Shown: piece after piece, positions 32,973 through 45,049 of the stretch
Layout: each line of letters starts with the position of its first letter
How positions within the stretch are numbered: position 1 is the first letter of the stretch
DNA from: Megalonaias nervosa
Taxonomy: Eukaryota > Mollusca > Bivalvia > Unionida > Unionidae
Assembly (NCBI GenBank): GCA_016617855.1
Contig: JAECUM010009845.1
Span: 42,255-106,254, forward strand
Length of the DNA: 64,000 nucleotides
Reading direction: 5' to 3'
Notes under the pieces: generated by a model
Database searches by the model: none
The model's input: only the letters and a program-made list of their open reading frames with translations
What the model was told of the DNA's origin: nothing
Made by a program: the position numbers and the translations under genes

Positions 32973-35174
32973 ATTTATGTTGAAATAGGTTGATGTGGCA
33001 ACATTATCATCCATTTGGGAAGTTCCTCTTAAAATCAACTTTATAGGAATGGCAGAATGCATGTTCATGTTTTTTTTTTTTTTTCTCACTTGATTCCATC
33101 CTCTGAAATTTCTGTGTCCATCCATTATTGAATTTGTGTGATATTTTGATTGTTAGGATTTTGGCATTTTAGCCTTGGGAGATCATGCATGACTAGATAC
33201 TGACAGTGTCTAATCCATTGATAATCCTTTATGAATTACTACTGATCACATATTGTATAATCCAATTATTAATGTTAGTTTATTATCTGTTGAATTAGCA
33301 TTAAAGTATATGCTCATTCACATGAAAACATGAAATATGCTATGCTGGAAGCAGGGTGTAAAAAAAAAACCCAGAAAAAAGCCTGTGCCAGAATTTTTAT
33401 GACAATAATTTTGTGCATGCAGGGGATTTCAATAACTGGTGGAAGGGATTGGAGACACCCCCGGCTGTACTTTTTCCCTCATCTTGGGAGGAAAACCCTC
33501 CCATTCAAGAAGTTCACATTTATGAATACTCTTGGTTCACTGTGTTTGACTACCTGGGACACCATGTATCATTAGATTTTCATTTATCTTGGAATTTAAA
33601 AATCATTGTCAATTTATAAATAATCTTGCAATACAATTTTATGCTATTTGTATGCTTATGTTCGAATTGTATATCCTTGACATGATTGTATTCAAAATTT
33701 TAAATTGAATTTTTAAGAAAATAATTTTATTATAGGGTTTATTCTATTTTAACTTCATAATGAGGTGAAACTAATAAAACATTTCTTTTGTCCTTATTAG
33801 GCCCAAAACTCTAAATAACAGGAAACCATGTCCTGCCATTTGTTGTATTTCTGTAATGATGACTTCTTATAGAACTTTTCTCTTACAAAGTGCTTGATTT
33901 TATAACATCTGCAACAAGTGGTACAACACATCACACAAATCATCATGAATGCGGTAAGATAGAACATGTGACACTAATCATCATGAATGAAGTGAGATAA
34001 AACACATCACACTAATTAGTGGACAAAGGTAAAAGTTGATGGCAATATACCCCCTGTCGACATGCCTGTAGTTTTTTATTTCAAGTTGCCGTTATTATTT
34101 CTTTCTTTCTAAGAGTTAATGATAAATGATCATTTTGAATGGATCTGATATAATTTAAATTTACTGGTCTATCAATGAAACACTTATAAAATGCTTTTGT
34201 CCATGCAACTAAGGATACACATTAAGGCGATGTAAAGATCAAAAACACATCCTTCAGTCACTTGGGTAACATTGTATAAATTGTTTATTTACTTGTTTTA
34301 CCATAAATCCTTTTCCTAAACATAACTAAATTATTAACTGATAGCAAATATAAAGATATTGTAAATTAGAAAAAGTACTTTGTTTTTAATTCTTACATGA
34401 CAATTATGTATGTACACTACAAATTTAATAGGTGTGAATACATTATGAAGCTCCATCTTAAATTTTAATAATATGTCAGTCATACTTGAATTCAGATTTA
34501 GTGAATGAAAATACCTAACTCTACAAAAACAGAAAGTTTCTGTTATCATGTCCTTTTCTAGTGAAATGTCTCCTTGCAGTTTGTGAGCATGTTAGTTTTT
34601 CTTCATAAACTGCCAGTATTGTGCTCCAACTTTCACCTGATTTTTGCCGTAACAAATCATTAAGTTCATGAAACTATCCTTGTGTGTAGTATTGCAAGCC
34701 TTCCTTTAACACACAATCTGAAAGATTCATTCATTCAGGTAAGAAAGTTTGAGAAATACTGTGTGGAATATTTTCCAAGGAATTTCTTGTTGATTCTGCA
34801 GAATCCACCATTGTGGATGATAGCTTGTGAGCCAGAGCAATATTAACTTAAAGTGGGCGGAGCTTACCATTGGACATTGAACTTTGGATTGCTTCTTACA
34901 TGTGGATGACCCTACAGCAATAGCTCTTGTTACAGTAAATCAAACCTCTGTTGATCCCAATTATTTCACAGTAGTTTGTCAAGGCATCTGTTGATCTTTG
35001 TGAATAATTTGGTCCACTACTTCTGCATTTTTCCCAGCATGATGCTGAAGTCTGACAAAAAAATAAGATTATATGAAAAATGTAGTGCTATAAAAGCAAA
35101 CACTTTTCCTTTAACAAAGTTTGTTGAATTACTTTCAATGTAGTTGGTGAATAAGATTCAGATTTCATACTTTT
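32973..35174. other. Intron 5, nothing recognised apart from a small duplication
   Basis: A ~50-bp phrase (CATCACAC-AATCATCATGAATG) is duplicated at 33915-34020. Two overlapping open frames around 33330-33620 show no motif. Confidence 0.45.
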
Positions 35175-35345
35175 CTCTGTTAATATATCATATATGTGAT
35201 TAATATTTCAGATATGTGATTAATATTTTATATATGTTATTAATATTTTATAACTGTCATTAATATTTCACATATGTGATTAATATTTCATATATCTGAT
35301 TAATATTTTATAATTGTAATTAATATTTCATGGATGTGAACGATA
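35175..35345. repeat. ~20-bp minisatellite, about 8 copies
   Basis: Unit ATATATGTGATTAATATTTC with small variants. Confidence 0.85.
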
Positions 35346-35670
35346 TATTCTTGAAACAAGTGAATAACACATATATTTTATCAAGTGGTTGGTCGAAAAT
35401 ACGTGTTTCGAAGTGGTTGGTTGAAAATACATAAGTTTTTCACTCACGAGATGAAAGATATCCGTTATTCAAGGGGCAAACAAATTTTCTTTATCTTTTA
35501 TGGTGAAACACATTGGTTAGCAATATTAATAAAAGAGTGAAGTAGCAGATTTCTTTCTGGATCCTGCACGATGTCAAAAGTTTGCCATTGATGTTCTGTT
35601 TTGTGAATATTCATAATAATTCTCCTTCCCAGTGTAAACTAAAATAGCACATCGAGAAATAAAATAAATT
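35346..35670. other. Unassigned stretch with inverted phrases
   Basis: CAAGTGAATAAC near 35360 and GTTATTCAAG near 35464 form an inverted pair, with a GTGGTTGG-CGAAAATAC phrase duplicated between them. It could be a small non-autonomous element. Confidence 0.3.
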
Positions 35671-35745
35671 AGAACCTTGCTGGATTCGAACTTGGTTCAT
35701 CTTCAGTTGGAAGCCATCATACCACTTGGCTATGCAGATGTCTAA
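35671..35745 (-). mobile_element. tRNA-like sequence, probably a SINE head, minus strand
   Basis: The minus strand reads a tRNA-like unit: A-box-like TAGCCAAGTGGTATGATGG, an anticodon-arm-like ACTGAAGAT, and B-box AGTTCGAATCC. The anticodon loop resembles Phe (GAA). The acceptor stem does not close convincingly, so this is a SINE or tRNA pseudogene rather than a working tRNA. Confidence 0.55.
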
Positions 35746-35864
35746 GAATAATATCAGATTTCTTGGTCATAAAGTTATCAATATTTGTTGATGGGCAGTG
35801 AGAAAATATATTATTACCTTCCAGGAATCAATTAATTCATGGCGTAGCATAGAATAAAACATGA

Positions 35865-36150
35865 CATCAACATGACAATATGAAATAAAATGATGCCAGA
35901 TTTATCTTATCAATATGAAATGCAAAACATCCTGTCATACCAATTTGAAATGTAAGATAACCTTTCATACCTATATGAAATGCAAAGTAACATGTCATAT
36001 CAATATGAAATGCAAAATAACCTGTCATACCAATATGAAATGCAAAATAACCTATCATACCATTATATGAAATGCAAAATAACCTGTCATATTACTATGA
36101 AATGCATAATGACCTGTCATACCAATATGAAATGGAAAATAACCAATGAA
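35865..36150. repeat. 30-bp minisatellite, about 9 copies
   Basis: ATACCAATATGAAATGCAAA followed by ATAACCTGTC. The period is divisible by three, giving short open frames on both strands. Confidence 0.9.
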
Positions 36151-36419
36151 AAAGCCCCAGAGACTCTCTATTTTTATAGTAGATATGATAATATTGATTA
36201 CTAAAAGTGATTTTGCAATAAAGTTTACATAATAGTAGGTATATGAGTGGATTTCAAAATAAAGTTTGTTTGCCCAGATAACATTGCAGTAGCCTCAGTA
36301 AGGTTGAATATAATATTTGTAATCAACCTGTGTTTGGTTGATAGATATGGCCTTATCTTTCTAAATTACCACAGATACTTATTATGACTCTATTGTCTTG
36401 AAATAAGTAACAGAAAAGA

Positions 36420-37985
36420 GTTAGAAGCAACAAGCTTTGTAAAATTGAACAAATAATTTATTTCCCAAGAATACAAAGTGAAAATGTACAAAAACTGCTG
36501 GTATTGCAAATTAAATTCCAAATAATCCTAGAACTACAGATTCAAGTCCTAATAATTAAAGTTCTAAACAAACTTTAATGAAAATCCATTACTGAAGGTG
36601 TTGATGTGCCTGTGGTGACCCATATAATGCTGATATGACAACAGTCCTTTGTTGGTTCACAATAAAACAATCCAAGAATAAATTCTTATTTGAAATTTCA
36701 GTATAAATTCAAGTCTTTAATTCCAAGAGTATTACTTTTGAAGAGTATCACTTGAATTAAATAATTTGAATAAATGAAATTCCAGCCCAGATGAATTTTT
36801 GGACACAACAACAATACAAATGATTCTGCTAAGATCTTAGCACACAAATGAATATTTTTTTTTAGTAACAAGATTATATAATCCTCTACTAGACTCAGGT
36901 GGCAATTTGAATTTCCTTGAAAAAACCTATTACTTAATGGAAAATAACCTTCTACACTGATCCTAATGCACTTTAGATAAAATCTCAGTTATAATTAGGC
37001 CTGTTACTAAAATTATAATATGGAATATGGAATATGTCAGGCAGGCCAGGTATATTTATAGGGGAATTCAAATAACCTAGACCCAGACCCAAACAAATAT
37101 GTTTACTTCTATTAACAATGATCCTAATATTAAACACACACACATAGACAATATTTTAGCTATGTATTAGTTATTTACAGAAGTTTTTAAAAAAATCTAT
37201 AATTCTGGTCAAGTAGAGTATAAACTTGATTTTGTACAAGGTTAAGTCCATGATAGCATGTTACATTGCAATAGCATTAAATAATAAAAAAAATTAAACA
37301 CAAATCATAACAAACGAAGAATGCAAATTAAATATACATAACATATGAATTGATTTTATGATATATGACTTGAATATGTTAATTACATTGCAAACTTTTG
37401 TCAACCATAACCCCAAGGAGTTCGTCATTAATAACAATTTGTGGCAAATTTCATTCAGTTTAAGGTTCAAATTGTTATATTCCAATTTTGCTCTCTTTTT
37501 TTTGATAGTAATCATTAGTACTTTAGTCCTGTCTGTGTTTGCTTTCATGTTATTTTCCATACACCATGAATCTATTCTATGTAAGGGTATCTGAAGGGAG
37601 ATCAATAGGTTTGATTTTAGCCATATGAAATCTGATAGTGGTATCATCTGCATACAAGTCAGTACATGAAATACAGTTGCCTATTTTAATTGGCAGATCA
37701 TTTATGAAAATGAGAAAGAGGAGTGGACCTAGAATTGATCCCTGTGGTACTCCACATGTAATTGGTTTTTCTTTAGAAAAACTGCCGTTTATTTTGACAC
37801 TGTTTTCTCATTGTTAGATATAATGTCAACCAATCAATCATTGAATTGTCAGATTGATAAATGCTCAAATTGTTGATCAACAAGATTGAAAGCTTTTCTG
37901 AGATCAGCTTGTGTGGATCCAGTTAATTGACCTTGATCTAAGGCTTGACTTGGATGACTTTATTCAAATAAAACCCCTAACATGG
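36420..37985 (-). mobile_element. CR1/L2-like LINE, 5'-truncated, minus strand
   Basis: The coding part (37960-37290) is the second half of reverse transcriptase, followed leftward by about 850 bp of 3' UTR-like sequence shared with 1480-2060. It is 5'-truncated, as is usual for LINE copies. Confidence 0.8.
37294..37960 (-). pseudogene. LINE reverse transcriptase C-terminal half
   Basis: On the minus strand: QADLRKAFNLVDQQ (catalytic D region), then [20 protein letters not shown] and the catalytic YADDTT box near 37640-37655. The thumb region WCMENNMKANTDRTKVLMI follows. Stops and frame breaks (for example after LSI near 37850 and after the YADD box) show it is dead. The [11 protein letters not shown] and NDL wording is that of CR1/L2/Jockey-type elements, distinct from the L1/Tx1-like copy in intron 4. 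Confidence 0.85.
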
Positions 37986-38094
37986 AAAAGCAAGATACCT
38001 ATAGAATTAAGAAGCAGTTAAGTTATCTGTGGCAATTAGGGGCAAACAAAAATTCTACTATATAAACTTTTGGGGAATGGTTCAGCAAATTCTG

Positions 38095-38480
38095 CCAGTA
38101 CCAGAATTCATCAAGGTTCTGAAAAGGCAACATCTCTGATGTGATGCCAGAATTCTTAGGAACCAAAAGTTGTCTTTGTCCTCATTTGTAACGTACCCCA
38201 CTAAACTTCATCCTCAAAGTTACTTACTTTGGCAAGATCCACATGAATTGTAGTAGCCCACTGAGTGGGAAAACTCCAATTTTATGTACAACCTTTGTAA
38301 AGTATATGATTTCTCCATGACATACACAAACCATTCATTCTGTGCAACTGGTGCAAACTTTATTGCAAAACCAATTTGTTGTGGCACAGATCACAAGAAT
38401 TTCATTACATAAATCAGTTTCTGGCTTGGCTTTATATCAGGATGTGAATACAGAGAAGATAATAGAAGTGGCTCAAGCTC
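38095..38480 (+). pseudogene. Crypton-like (DUF3504) tyrosine recombinase remnant
   Basis: The + strand from about 38185 gives TYPTKLHPQSYLLWQDPHEL, resembling the LNP-x-LWQRPK stretch of DUF3504 proteins. Then W-x-N with YNLCKVYDFSMTYTNHSFCA, TGANFIAK and a decayed GHKNF, which match the C-terminal catalytic region YTNHSxRATGxT...GHKS of Crypton recombinases and their relatives in ZMYM/KCTD1-type proteins. The catalytic arginine after NHS reads Cys, and stops interrupt. It is a degenerate remnant. Confidence 0.6.
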
Positions 38481-39320
38481 TAACTTTCTACATGTGCACT
38501 TCCTAATCAAAAAACTTACTTTACCAGCAGTCTGTTGGAAGTCATGATATTACACTTCCTGCTAAAAAAGATGCCTAATCACGTGATGATCTGAAATAGA
38601 CATTGATATCCTTTTAAGCGACCTTAATGCTTCACTGCTGCCAGTAAATAATATAAATAGTATCTCTTCCATATTGCTTGGATGTACAATTAGAACTTTG
38701 CAAATTATAAATCAGTAATTTGAATTCTATCATTTATTTGAAATGTCTTGTTCTTTGATGATGACATCATATGGACAGACATGCACATTGCTTTTCAGGC
38801 AACAGTGTTTAACATGACATGAATCTCCTTGGTTTCCTTTTGCAGATATTAATTTATGCAAGGAAAAATTGTGTTATTTTATTGAATTTATAATTAAATA
38901 CTTCTCAGTGAGTGCATTAAAATGTTAGACTTATTTGTTTTTGTTGCTAATATTTAAGTTACATGCATTATCTTAAAGATTTTCAGTGGAATAAATTTAT
39001 TATATATTTTGTTAGTGACCATATATGAGCTTTATGATGTCAGTGTGAAAATTCATGTTTATCTCGGCACAAGCAACTCGTCAATACAAATTGCACACCG
39101 ACTCCATAAATCCTATATACGGCCAGTAACAAATTATATAAATAATATCATTATGAGTGCTTTGACCAAACTGGTGTATGTACTTATTAAATGACTGGTA
39201 TTATGTATTATACAACATTTAATTACCAGTCTACTTTATCTCAACACTAGCAAATTAAAATTAAATCTCCAAATTTTACTTCCTGCTACATGATGTTGTT
39301 TATTTTTGGAATTACCAGCA
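38481..39320. other. Intron 5, nothing recognised
   Basis: May include the 3' part of the Crypton-like element. No further motif seen. Confidence 0.4.
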
Positions 39321-39324
39321 CATT

Positions 39325-39625
39325 TAACATTTAATTAACTGTATCATGCCAGGAAAATGGAAACTAAGTGCTATACTCTACTGTATCATGCCAGGAAAAT
39401 GGAAACTAAGTGCTATTCACCACTGTATCATGTCAGGGAAATGGAAACCAAGTGCTGTTCCCCATTATATAATGTCAGGGAAATGGGAACTAAGTGCCAT
39501 TCCTCACTATATCATGTCAGGAAAATGGAACTAAGTGCCTTTCCCTGATATATCATGTCAGGGAAATGGGAACTAAGTGACGTTCCCCATTATTACTATG
39601 TCAGGAAAATGGGAACTAAGTGCCA
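39325..39625. repeat. ~43-bp minisatellite, seven copies
   Basis: TATCATGTCAGGGAAATGGA followed by AACTAAGTGCTATTCCCCACTA. Confidence 0.9.
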
Positions 39626-39940
39626 TTTCCAAGGACATAACTGATGCAGCCACTCTTATCAGGCCAGTGTGGGTTTCAAGACCCATGGATTATGTATCTG
39701 ACACTCTTGCAACTGAGGCACATTGGTCCCCTCGGCTACATGAGGTTTACAGAATACTGCTTGGCTTGCATGCAAGAATGTGCTTTTACAGGCTTATGTT
39801 ACCTACACTGATAACATTACCCTTCGATATCAGCAAAATTTACTAGTTTGATAACATATACTCAGTGAATGATACCAGTTCCACCTTGATGTGTTCTTGG
39901 CTTTGTATGATGTTTCTTACAGATAAATTTTCTTTCACAG

Positions 39941-40099
39941 AAACCGGTGACCATTACATGGAGTGGTTGGTTGGACAACTTGTCTGGTGTGGGAAAGTAT
40001 CAGTACGAGCTGTTTGACTTGATTGCTAAAGGCTCAGATCATTTGATGACAGGAAACCTCATAGCAGGACCTACAGACATAAATGGTTCAGAATCACGG
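39941..40099 (+). CDS. Host gene exon 6: WSGW beta-sandwich module, first half
   Basis: Internal exon, acceptor TTTCTTTCACAG, donor GTATGA, phase 0 in and out, exactly 53 codons. It encodes KPVTITWSGWLDNLSGVGKY, QYELFDLIAKGSD and a C-terminal DINGSESR. The pattern (strand, W-x-G-W, DNLSG-x-x-x-Y) resembles the start of fibronectin-III/Ig-type modules found in uncharacterised invertebrate surface proteins. N-G-S in NGSES is a possible N-glycosylation sequon. It joins in frame to exon 7, where the module finishes. Confidence 0.88.
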
Positions 40100-40789
40100 G
40101 TATGATTAGGAAATAACATTCATAACATGAATGGTGGTTTTTATGATCTGAAAATGAGATTCTTGGTAAACCCAACACATGTGACAAAAATCAGTTGAAT
40201 CACTAAATCAATTAAATCGATTAAATCATTAATTAGACCTTAATTACAAGATTGTTATCATCATTGTAACAAATATTTGTATTGTTATTTCATAAATGGC
40301 AAGAATAAGGTAATGAATGTAAAACCACAATACATTTGGTTCTCAAAAGCAAAGGATGCAAATCAGATAGGAGCAATAAAAGTAATGTTTTGTTAATTAA
40401 ATTTGATCTGTCACCAAACCCATGTTATAAGAGGATCAATGATATACTGAGAAGACTAATGGCGAATGAGTAAGTATTGAACATGCTATTTTGAATTCAT
40501 TTTAATGGGTATAAATTTCATGATTTTGTGCAAATGCCACATTCAAGTTTTTGGCTGCCACAAAATACAGTATGTGATATAATGATGTCCCTCTATCTGT
40601 CTGTCTGTTTTCAGTTTGGTTTCTGCACTATAGCCTAAGTTGTCCAACACTTTCAATTGTTAAACTTGTGAATAACTTGCATTGGGGGAGAAGGAATGAC
40701 TCTACTGATTTCTGACATATAAGTTCAAAGGTCAAGCTCAGTGATTGAAATTCTGAAAATGATTTCTTCACAATGAATAGAGTTCTCTA
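40100..40789. other. Intron 6, mostly unique sequence
   Basis: From about 40600 a diverged phrase (TTCAAAGGTCAAGCTCAGTG) resembles 43190-43220 and 43330-43360. The 63-bp array between may have expanded from such a dispersed repeat. Confidence 0.45.
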
Positions 40790-43065
40790 CCATCTACAGT
40801 TACAAAGATTTGTGGATAGCTTACACACGAAGTAAGGAAGAACTCCATCAGTTTCAAAGTCCAAAGGTTTATTTGTGGATAGCTCACACATGAAGTAAGG
40901 AAGAACCCTATCAGTTTCAAAGTCCGAAGATTTATTTGTGGATAGCTCGCACATGAAGTAAAGAAGAACCCCATCAGTTTCAAAGTCCGAAGGTTTATTT
41001 GCGGATAGCTCGCACATGAAGTAAGGAAGAACCCTATCACTTTCAAAGTCCGAAGGTTTATTTGCGGATAGCTCGCACATGAAGTAAAGAAGAACCCCAT
41101 CAGTTTCAAAGTCCGAAGGTTTATTTGCGGATAGCTCGCACATGAAGTAAGGAAGAACCCTATCACTTTCAAAGTCCGAAGGTTTATTTCTGGATAGCTC
41201 GCACATGAAGTAAGGAAGAACCCTATCAGTTTCAAAGTCCGAAGGTTTATTTGCGGATAGCTCGCACATGAAGTAAGGAAGAACCCTATCACTTTCAAAG
41301 TCCGAAGGTTTATTTGTGGATAGCTTACACATGAAGCAAGGAAGAACCCTATCAGTTTCAGAGTCCGAAGGTTTATTTGTGGATAGCTCGCACATGAAGC
41401 AAGGAAGATCCCCATCAGTTTCAGAGTCCCAAGGTTTATTTCTTGATAGCTCACTCATGAAGCAAGGAAGATCCCCATCAGTTTCAGAGTCCCAAGGTTT
41501 ATTTGTGGATACCTCACACATGAGGCAAGGATGATCCTCATCAGTTTCAGAGTCCCAAGGTTTATTTGTGGATAGCTCACACATGAAGTAAGGAAGAACC
41601 CCATCAGTTTCAAAGGCCGAAGGTTTATTTGTGGATAACTTACACATGAAGTAGGGAAGAACCCCATCAGTTTCAAAGTCCAAAGGTTTATTTGTCGATA
41701 GCTTACACATGAAGTAAGGAAGAACGCCATCAGTTTTAAGTCCGAAGGTTTATTTCTGGATAGCTTACACATGAAGTAAGGCAGAACCCCATCAGTTTCA
41801 ATGTCCGAAGGTTTATTTGTGGATAGCTTACACATGAAGTAAGGAAGAACCCTATCACTTTCAAAGTCCGAAGGTTTATTTGTGGAGAGCTTACACATGA
41901 AATAAATCTCAAAGTCCAAAGGTTTATTTGTGGATAGCTTACATGTGAAGTAAGGATGAACCCCATCAATTTCAAGGTCCAAAGGTTTATTTGTTAATAG
42001 CTTACACATGAAGTAAGGAAGAACCCTATCAGTTTCAAAATCCAAAGGTGTATTTGTGGATACCCTACACGTGAAGTAAGGAAGAACCCCATCAATTTCA
42101 AAGTCCAAAGGTTTATTTGTGGATAGCTTACATGTGAAGTAAGGATGAACCCCATCAGTTTCAAGGTCCAAAGGTTTATTTGTGGATAGCTTACATGTGA
42201 AGTAAGGACGAACCCCATCAGTTTCAAAATCCAAAGGTTTATTTGTGGATAGCTTACACATGAAGTAAGGAAGAACCCCATCAATTTCAATGTCCGAAGG
42301 TTTATTTGTGGATAGCTTACACATGAAGTAAGGAAGAACCCTATCAGTTTCAATGTCCGAAGGTATTATTTGTTGATAGCTTACACATGAAGTAAGTAAG
42401 AACCCCATCAGTTTTAATGTCCGAAGGTTTATTTGTGGATAGCTTACACATGAAGTAAGGAAGAACCCTATCAGTTTCAATGTCCAAAGGTTTATTTGTG
42501 GATAACTTACACATGAAGTAAGGAGGAACCCTATCAGTTTCAAAGTCCGAAGGTTTATTTGTGGAGAGCTTACACATGAAGTAAGAAGGAACCGTATCAG
42601 TTTCAAAGTTCAAAGGTTTATTTGTTAATAGCTTACACATGAAGTAAGGAAGAACCCCATCAATTTCAAAGTCCAAAGGCTTATTTGTTGATAGCCTACA
42701 CATGAAGTAAGGAGGAACCCAATCAGTTTCAAGGTCCAAAGGTTTATTTGTTGATAGCTTACACGTGAAGTAAGGAAGAACCCCATCAGTTTCAAGGTCC
42801 AAAGGTTTATTTGTGGATAGCTTACACGTGAAGTAAGGAGGAACCCGATCAATTTCAAAGTCCAAAGGTTTATTTGTGGATATCTTACATATGAAGTAAG
42901 TAAGAACCCTATCAGTTTCAAAGTCCAAAGGTTTATTTGTGGATATCTTACTTATGAAGGAAGGAAGAACCCTATCACATTCAAAGTCCAAAGGTTTATT
43001 TGTGGATAGCTCACACATGAAGTAAGGAAGAACCTCATCAGTTTCAAAGTCCAAAGGTTTAATAA
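40790..43065. repeat. 63-bp minisatellite, about 36 copies
   Basis: The unit on the + strand is GAAGTAAGGAAGAACCCTAT, CAGTTTCAAAGTCCGAAGG, TTTATTTGTGGATAGCTCACACAT. The period is a multiple of three and lacks stops in two minus-strand frames, giving open frames of up to 383 codons (41455-42606) in which a 21-residue unit (DFETDRVLPYFMCELSTNKP) repeats. Several copies carry a 1-2 base indel that switches frame, so no single frame spans the array. This argues against a selected protein. Confidence 0.93.
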
Positions 43066-43454
43066 AGGTCACCATCACTGACTGAATGAAGAAAAAATGG
43101 TTTCGTCTCAATAACTTAAGTTCTACATGACAGCCTGCAGTAAGACATTGTGGATGGCTTGCACTTGTAGAAAAGCACAGGCTATAGTTTAGGGGCAAAC
43201 GTCAAAGGTCAGAGTTCTTGACTGAAACAAGAAAATTGTTTTCTGCACAGTAATATTGGTTCTACATCACAGACCTTGCCCAAACTTTGTGGATGGCTTG
43301 CACTTAGGGAAAGAAAGAAGCCTGCTAATTTTGGGTCAAAAGCTCAAAGGTCAAGGTCTTTCTGGTTGCAGAGAATAAAAATGGCTTCTGTATACAATTT
43401 TCAGTTATTTACATAGAGGACTATTAAACTTGGTGCAAGTGTATAAATTGTCTT
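43066..43454. repeat. Unamplified relatives of the 63-bp unit
   Basis: Two copies of a longer ~110-bp phrase (TTGTGGATGGCTTGCACTT... then ...AAAGGTCA-GTTCTTGACTG) at 43120-43230 and 43255-43365 share the TGTGGATGGCTTGCAC core with the array. Confidence 0.55.
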
Positions 43455-44255
43455 TCATGACATTCATGGTACTCTTACTGAATTCATGGAGTCCTATTGT
43501 TTCCACAGAAAGATCATTATTTGTTAGGTCTTTTAACTCGTGGAGTAGTAATGTGGTCCTATTGTTTCCACAGAAAGATCATTATCTGTTAGGTCTTTAA
43601 ACTCATGGAGTTGTAATGGAGACCTTTTGTTTCCAAAGAAAGATCATTATCTGCTAGGTCTTTAAACTCATGGAGTTGTAATGGAGTCCTATTGTTTCCA
43701 CAGAAAAATCATTATTTGTTAGGTCTTTAAACTCATGGAGTAGTAATGGAGTCCTATTGTTTCCACATAAAGATCATTATTTGTTAGGTCTTTTAACTCA
43801 TGGAGTAGTAATGGAGTCCCATTGTTTCCATAGAAAGATCATTATTTGTTAGGTCTTTAACTCATGGAGTAGTAATGGCGACCTTTTGTTTCCACAGAAA
43901 GATCATTATTTGTTAGGTCTTTAACTCATGGAGTAGTAATGGAGACCTTTTGTTTCCACAGAAAGATTATATGTTAGGTCTTTAAACTCATGGAGTAGTA
44001 ATGGAGTCCTATTGTTTCCACAGAAAGATCATTATTTGTTAGGTCTTTAAACTCATGGAGTAGTAATGGAGTCCTATTGTTTTCACAGAAAGATCATTAT
44101 TTGCTAGGTCTTTAAACTCATGGAGTAGTAATGGGGTCCTATTGTTTCCACATAAAGATTATTATTTGTTAGGTCTATAAGTTCATGGAGTAGTAAAGGA
44201 GACCTATTGTTTCCACAGAAAGATCATTATTTGTTAGGTCTTTAAATTTGGGCTT
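43455..44255. repeat. 65-bp minisatellite with acceptor-like motif, about 12 copies
   Basis: The unit is CTCATGGAGTAGTAATGGAG, TCCTATTGTTTCCACAG, AAAGATCATTATTTGTTAGG, TCTTTAAA. Each unit contains a pyrimidine-rich stretch ending CACAG|AAA on the host-gene strand. The array ends about 75 bp before the true exon 7 acceptor. Confidence 0.92.
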
Positions 44256-44330
44256 TGAAGTGACTATAAAGTATATGAAATCAGTCTGTCATGAAACAAG
44301 TGAATTTCACAGTAATTGAATTTTTTGCAG

Positions 44331-44554
44331 TTTGAGATAACTTTCCCAGATCCAGGTGCCTACTTTGTGGTATTGACCTGTTTTGACAAGGCTGGGAACT
44401 TCAGAAGTACACGCAGATTATTACTGTTTGATGATGCTTCAGTTGTTACCATTCAGCATCAGTACCCAAATCTGATAATGTCAGCCACAAAAGAAACCAA
44501 TCGATTGTGGATCATTGATCGGCCACCAGCAATTTATGTCAAGTGGACAAACAG
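44331..44554 (+). CDS. Host gene exon 7: beta-sandwich end and next module start
   Basis: Internal exon, acceptor TTTTTTGCAG, donor GTAATT, phase 0 in and 2 out. It encodes 74 residues plus two bases. It finishes one module (FEITFPDPGAYFVVLTCFDK, then AGNFRSTRRLLLFDD) and opens the next (SATKETNRLWI, IYVKWTNR). The GAYFVVLTCFDKAGN stretch is the F-G strand pattern of cadherin/Ig/fibronectin-like folds in secreted proteins. The split AG joins exon 8's first A to continue WTNR-FINER in frame. Confidence 0.9.
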
Positions 44555-45045
44555 GTAATTTTGAATTACAGTAAAATGTTTCCCCAAATTTAGATGGATA
44601 ATTTATCATATAAGATGCATTCTTTTGTTATTTTTGTGAAGTGTTATTCATACATTAGTGGGCAATTTGTTCTGTAATTATATATTTAAACCCACAAAAT
44701 TTAACCATTGTAGTGATGCCAACCATTCCAGATTAAGTAGACTGAATTTTATTACAAAGGTTTTGTGAAAATTTTACATTCTAAAATAAGTTTGCAAAAC
44801 TGTTCACAATTGTCCTTGTAGGTAATATAGTTTTGAATAGGATGTTTTTATGTAATTATTTGTAGGGATGAAAGTACTGCTGCACCAACACTCACAATTT
44901 GAATACTTTTACCCTTTTCCAACATGTCATACCATTGTACTGTCTTCCAAATTTTTCAGACTGGTGCATCAAAATTAGTTTGCTAACATAAAATGAACAG
45001 ACCACTCTAGTCTGTAAATTAGCTGAAGAGACTGTCAGCAGGTGA
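44555..45045. other. Intron 7, nothing recognised
   Basis: AT-rich unique sequence. Confidence 0.5.
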
Positions 45046-45049
45046 AAAA

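Noticed and set aside
40787..43198. Long minus-strand open frames read as a repetitive protein gene
   Set aside because: They exist only because the 63-bp period is a multiple of three. Frame-changing indels occur between units, and there is no start context, splice support or non-repeat domain.
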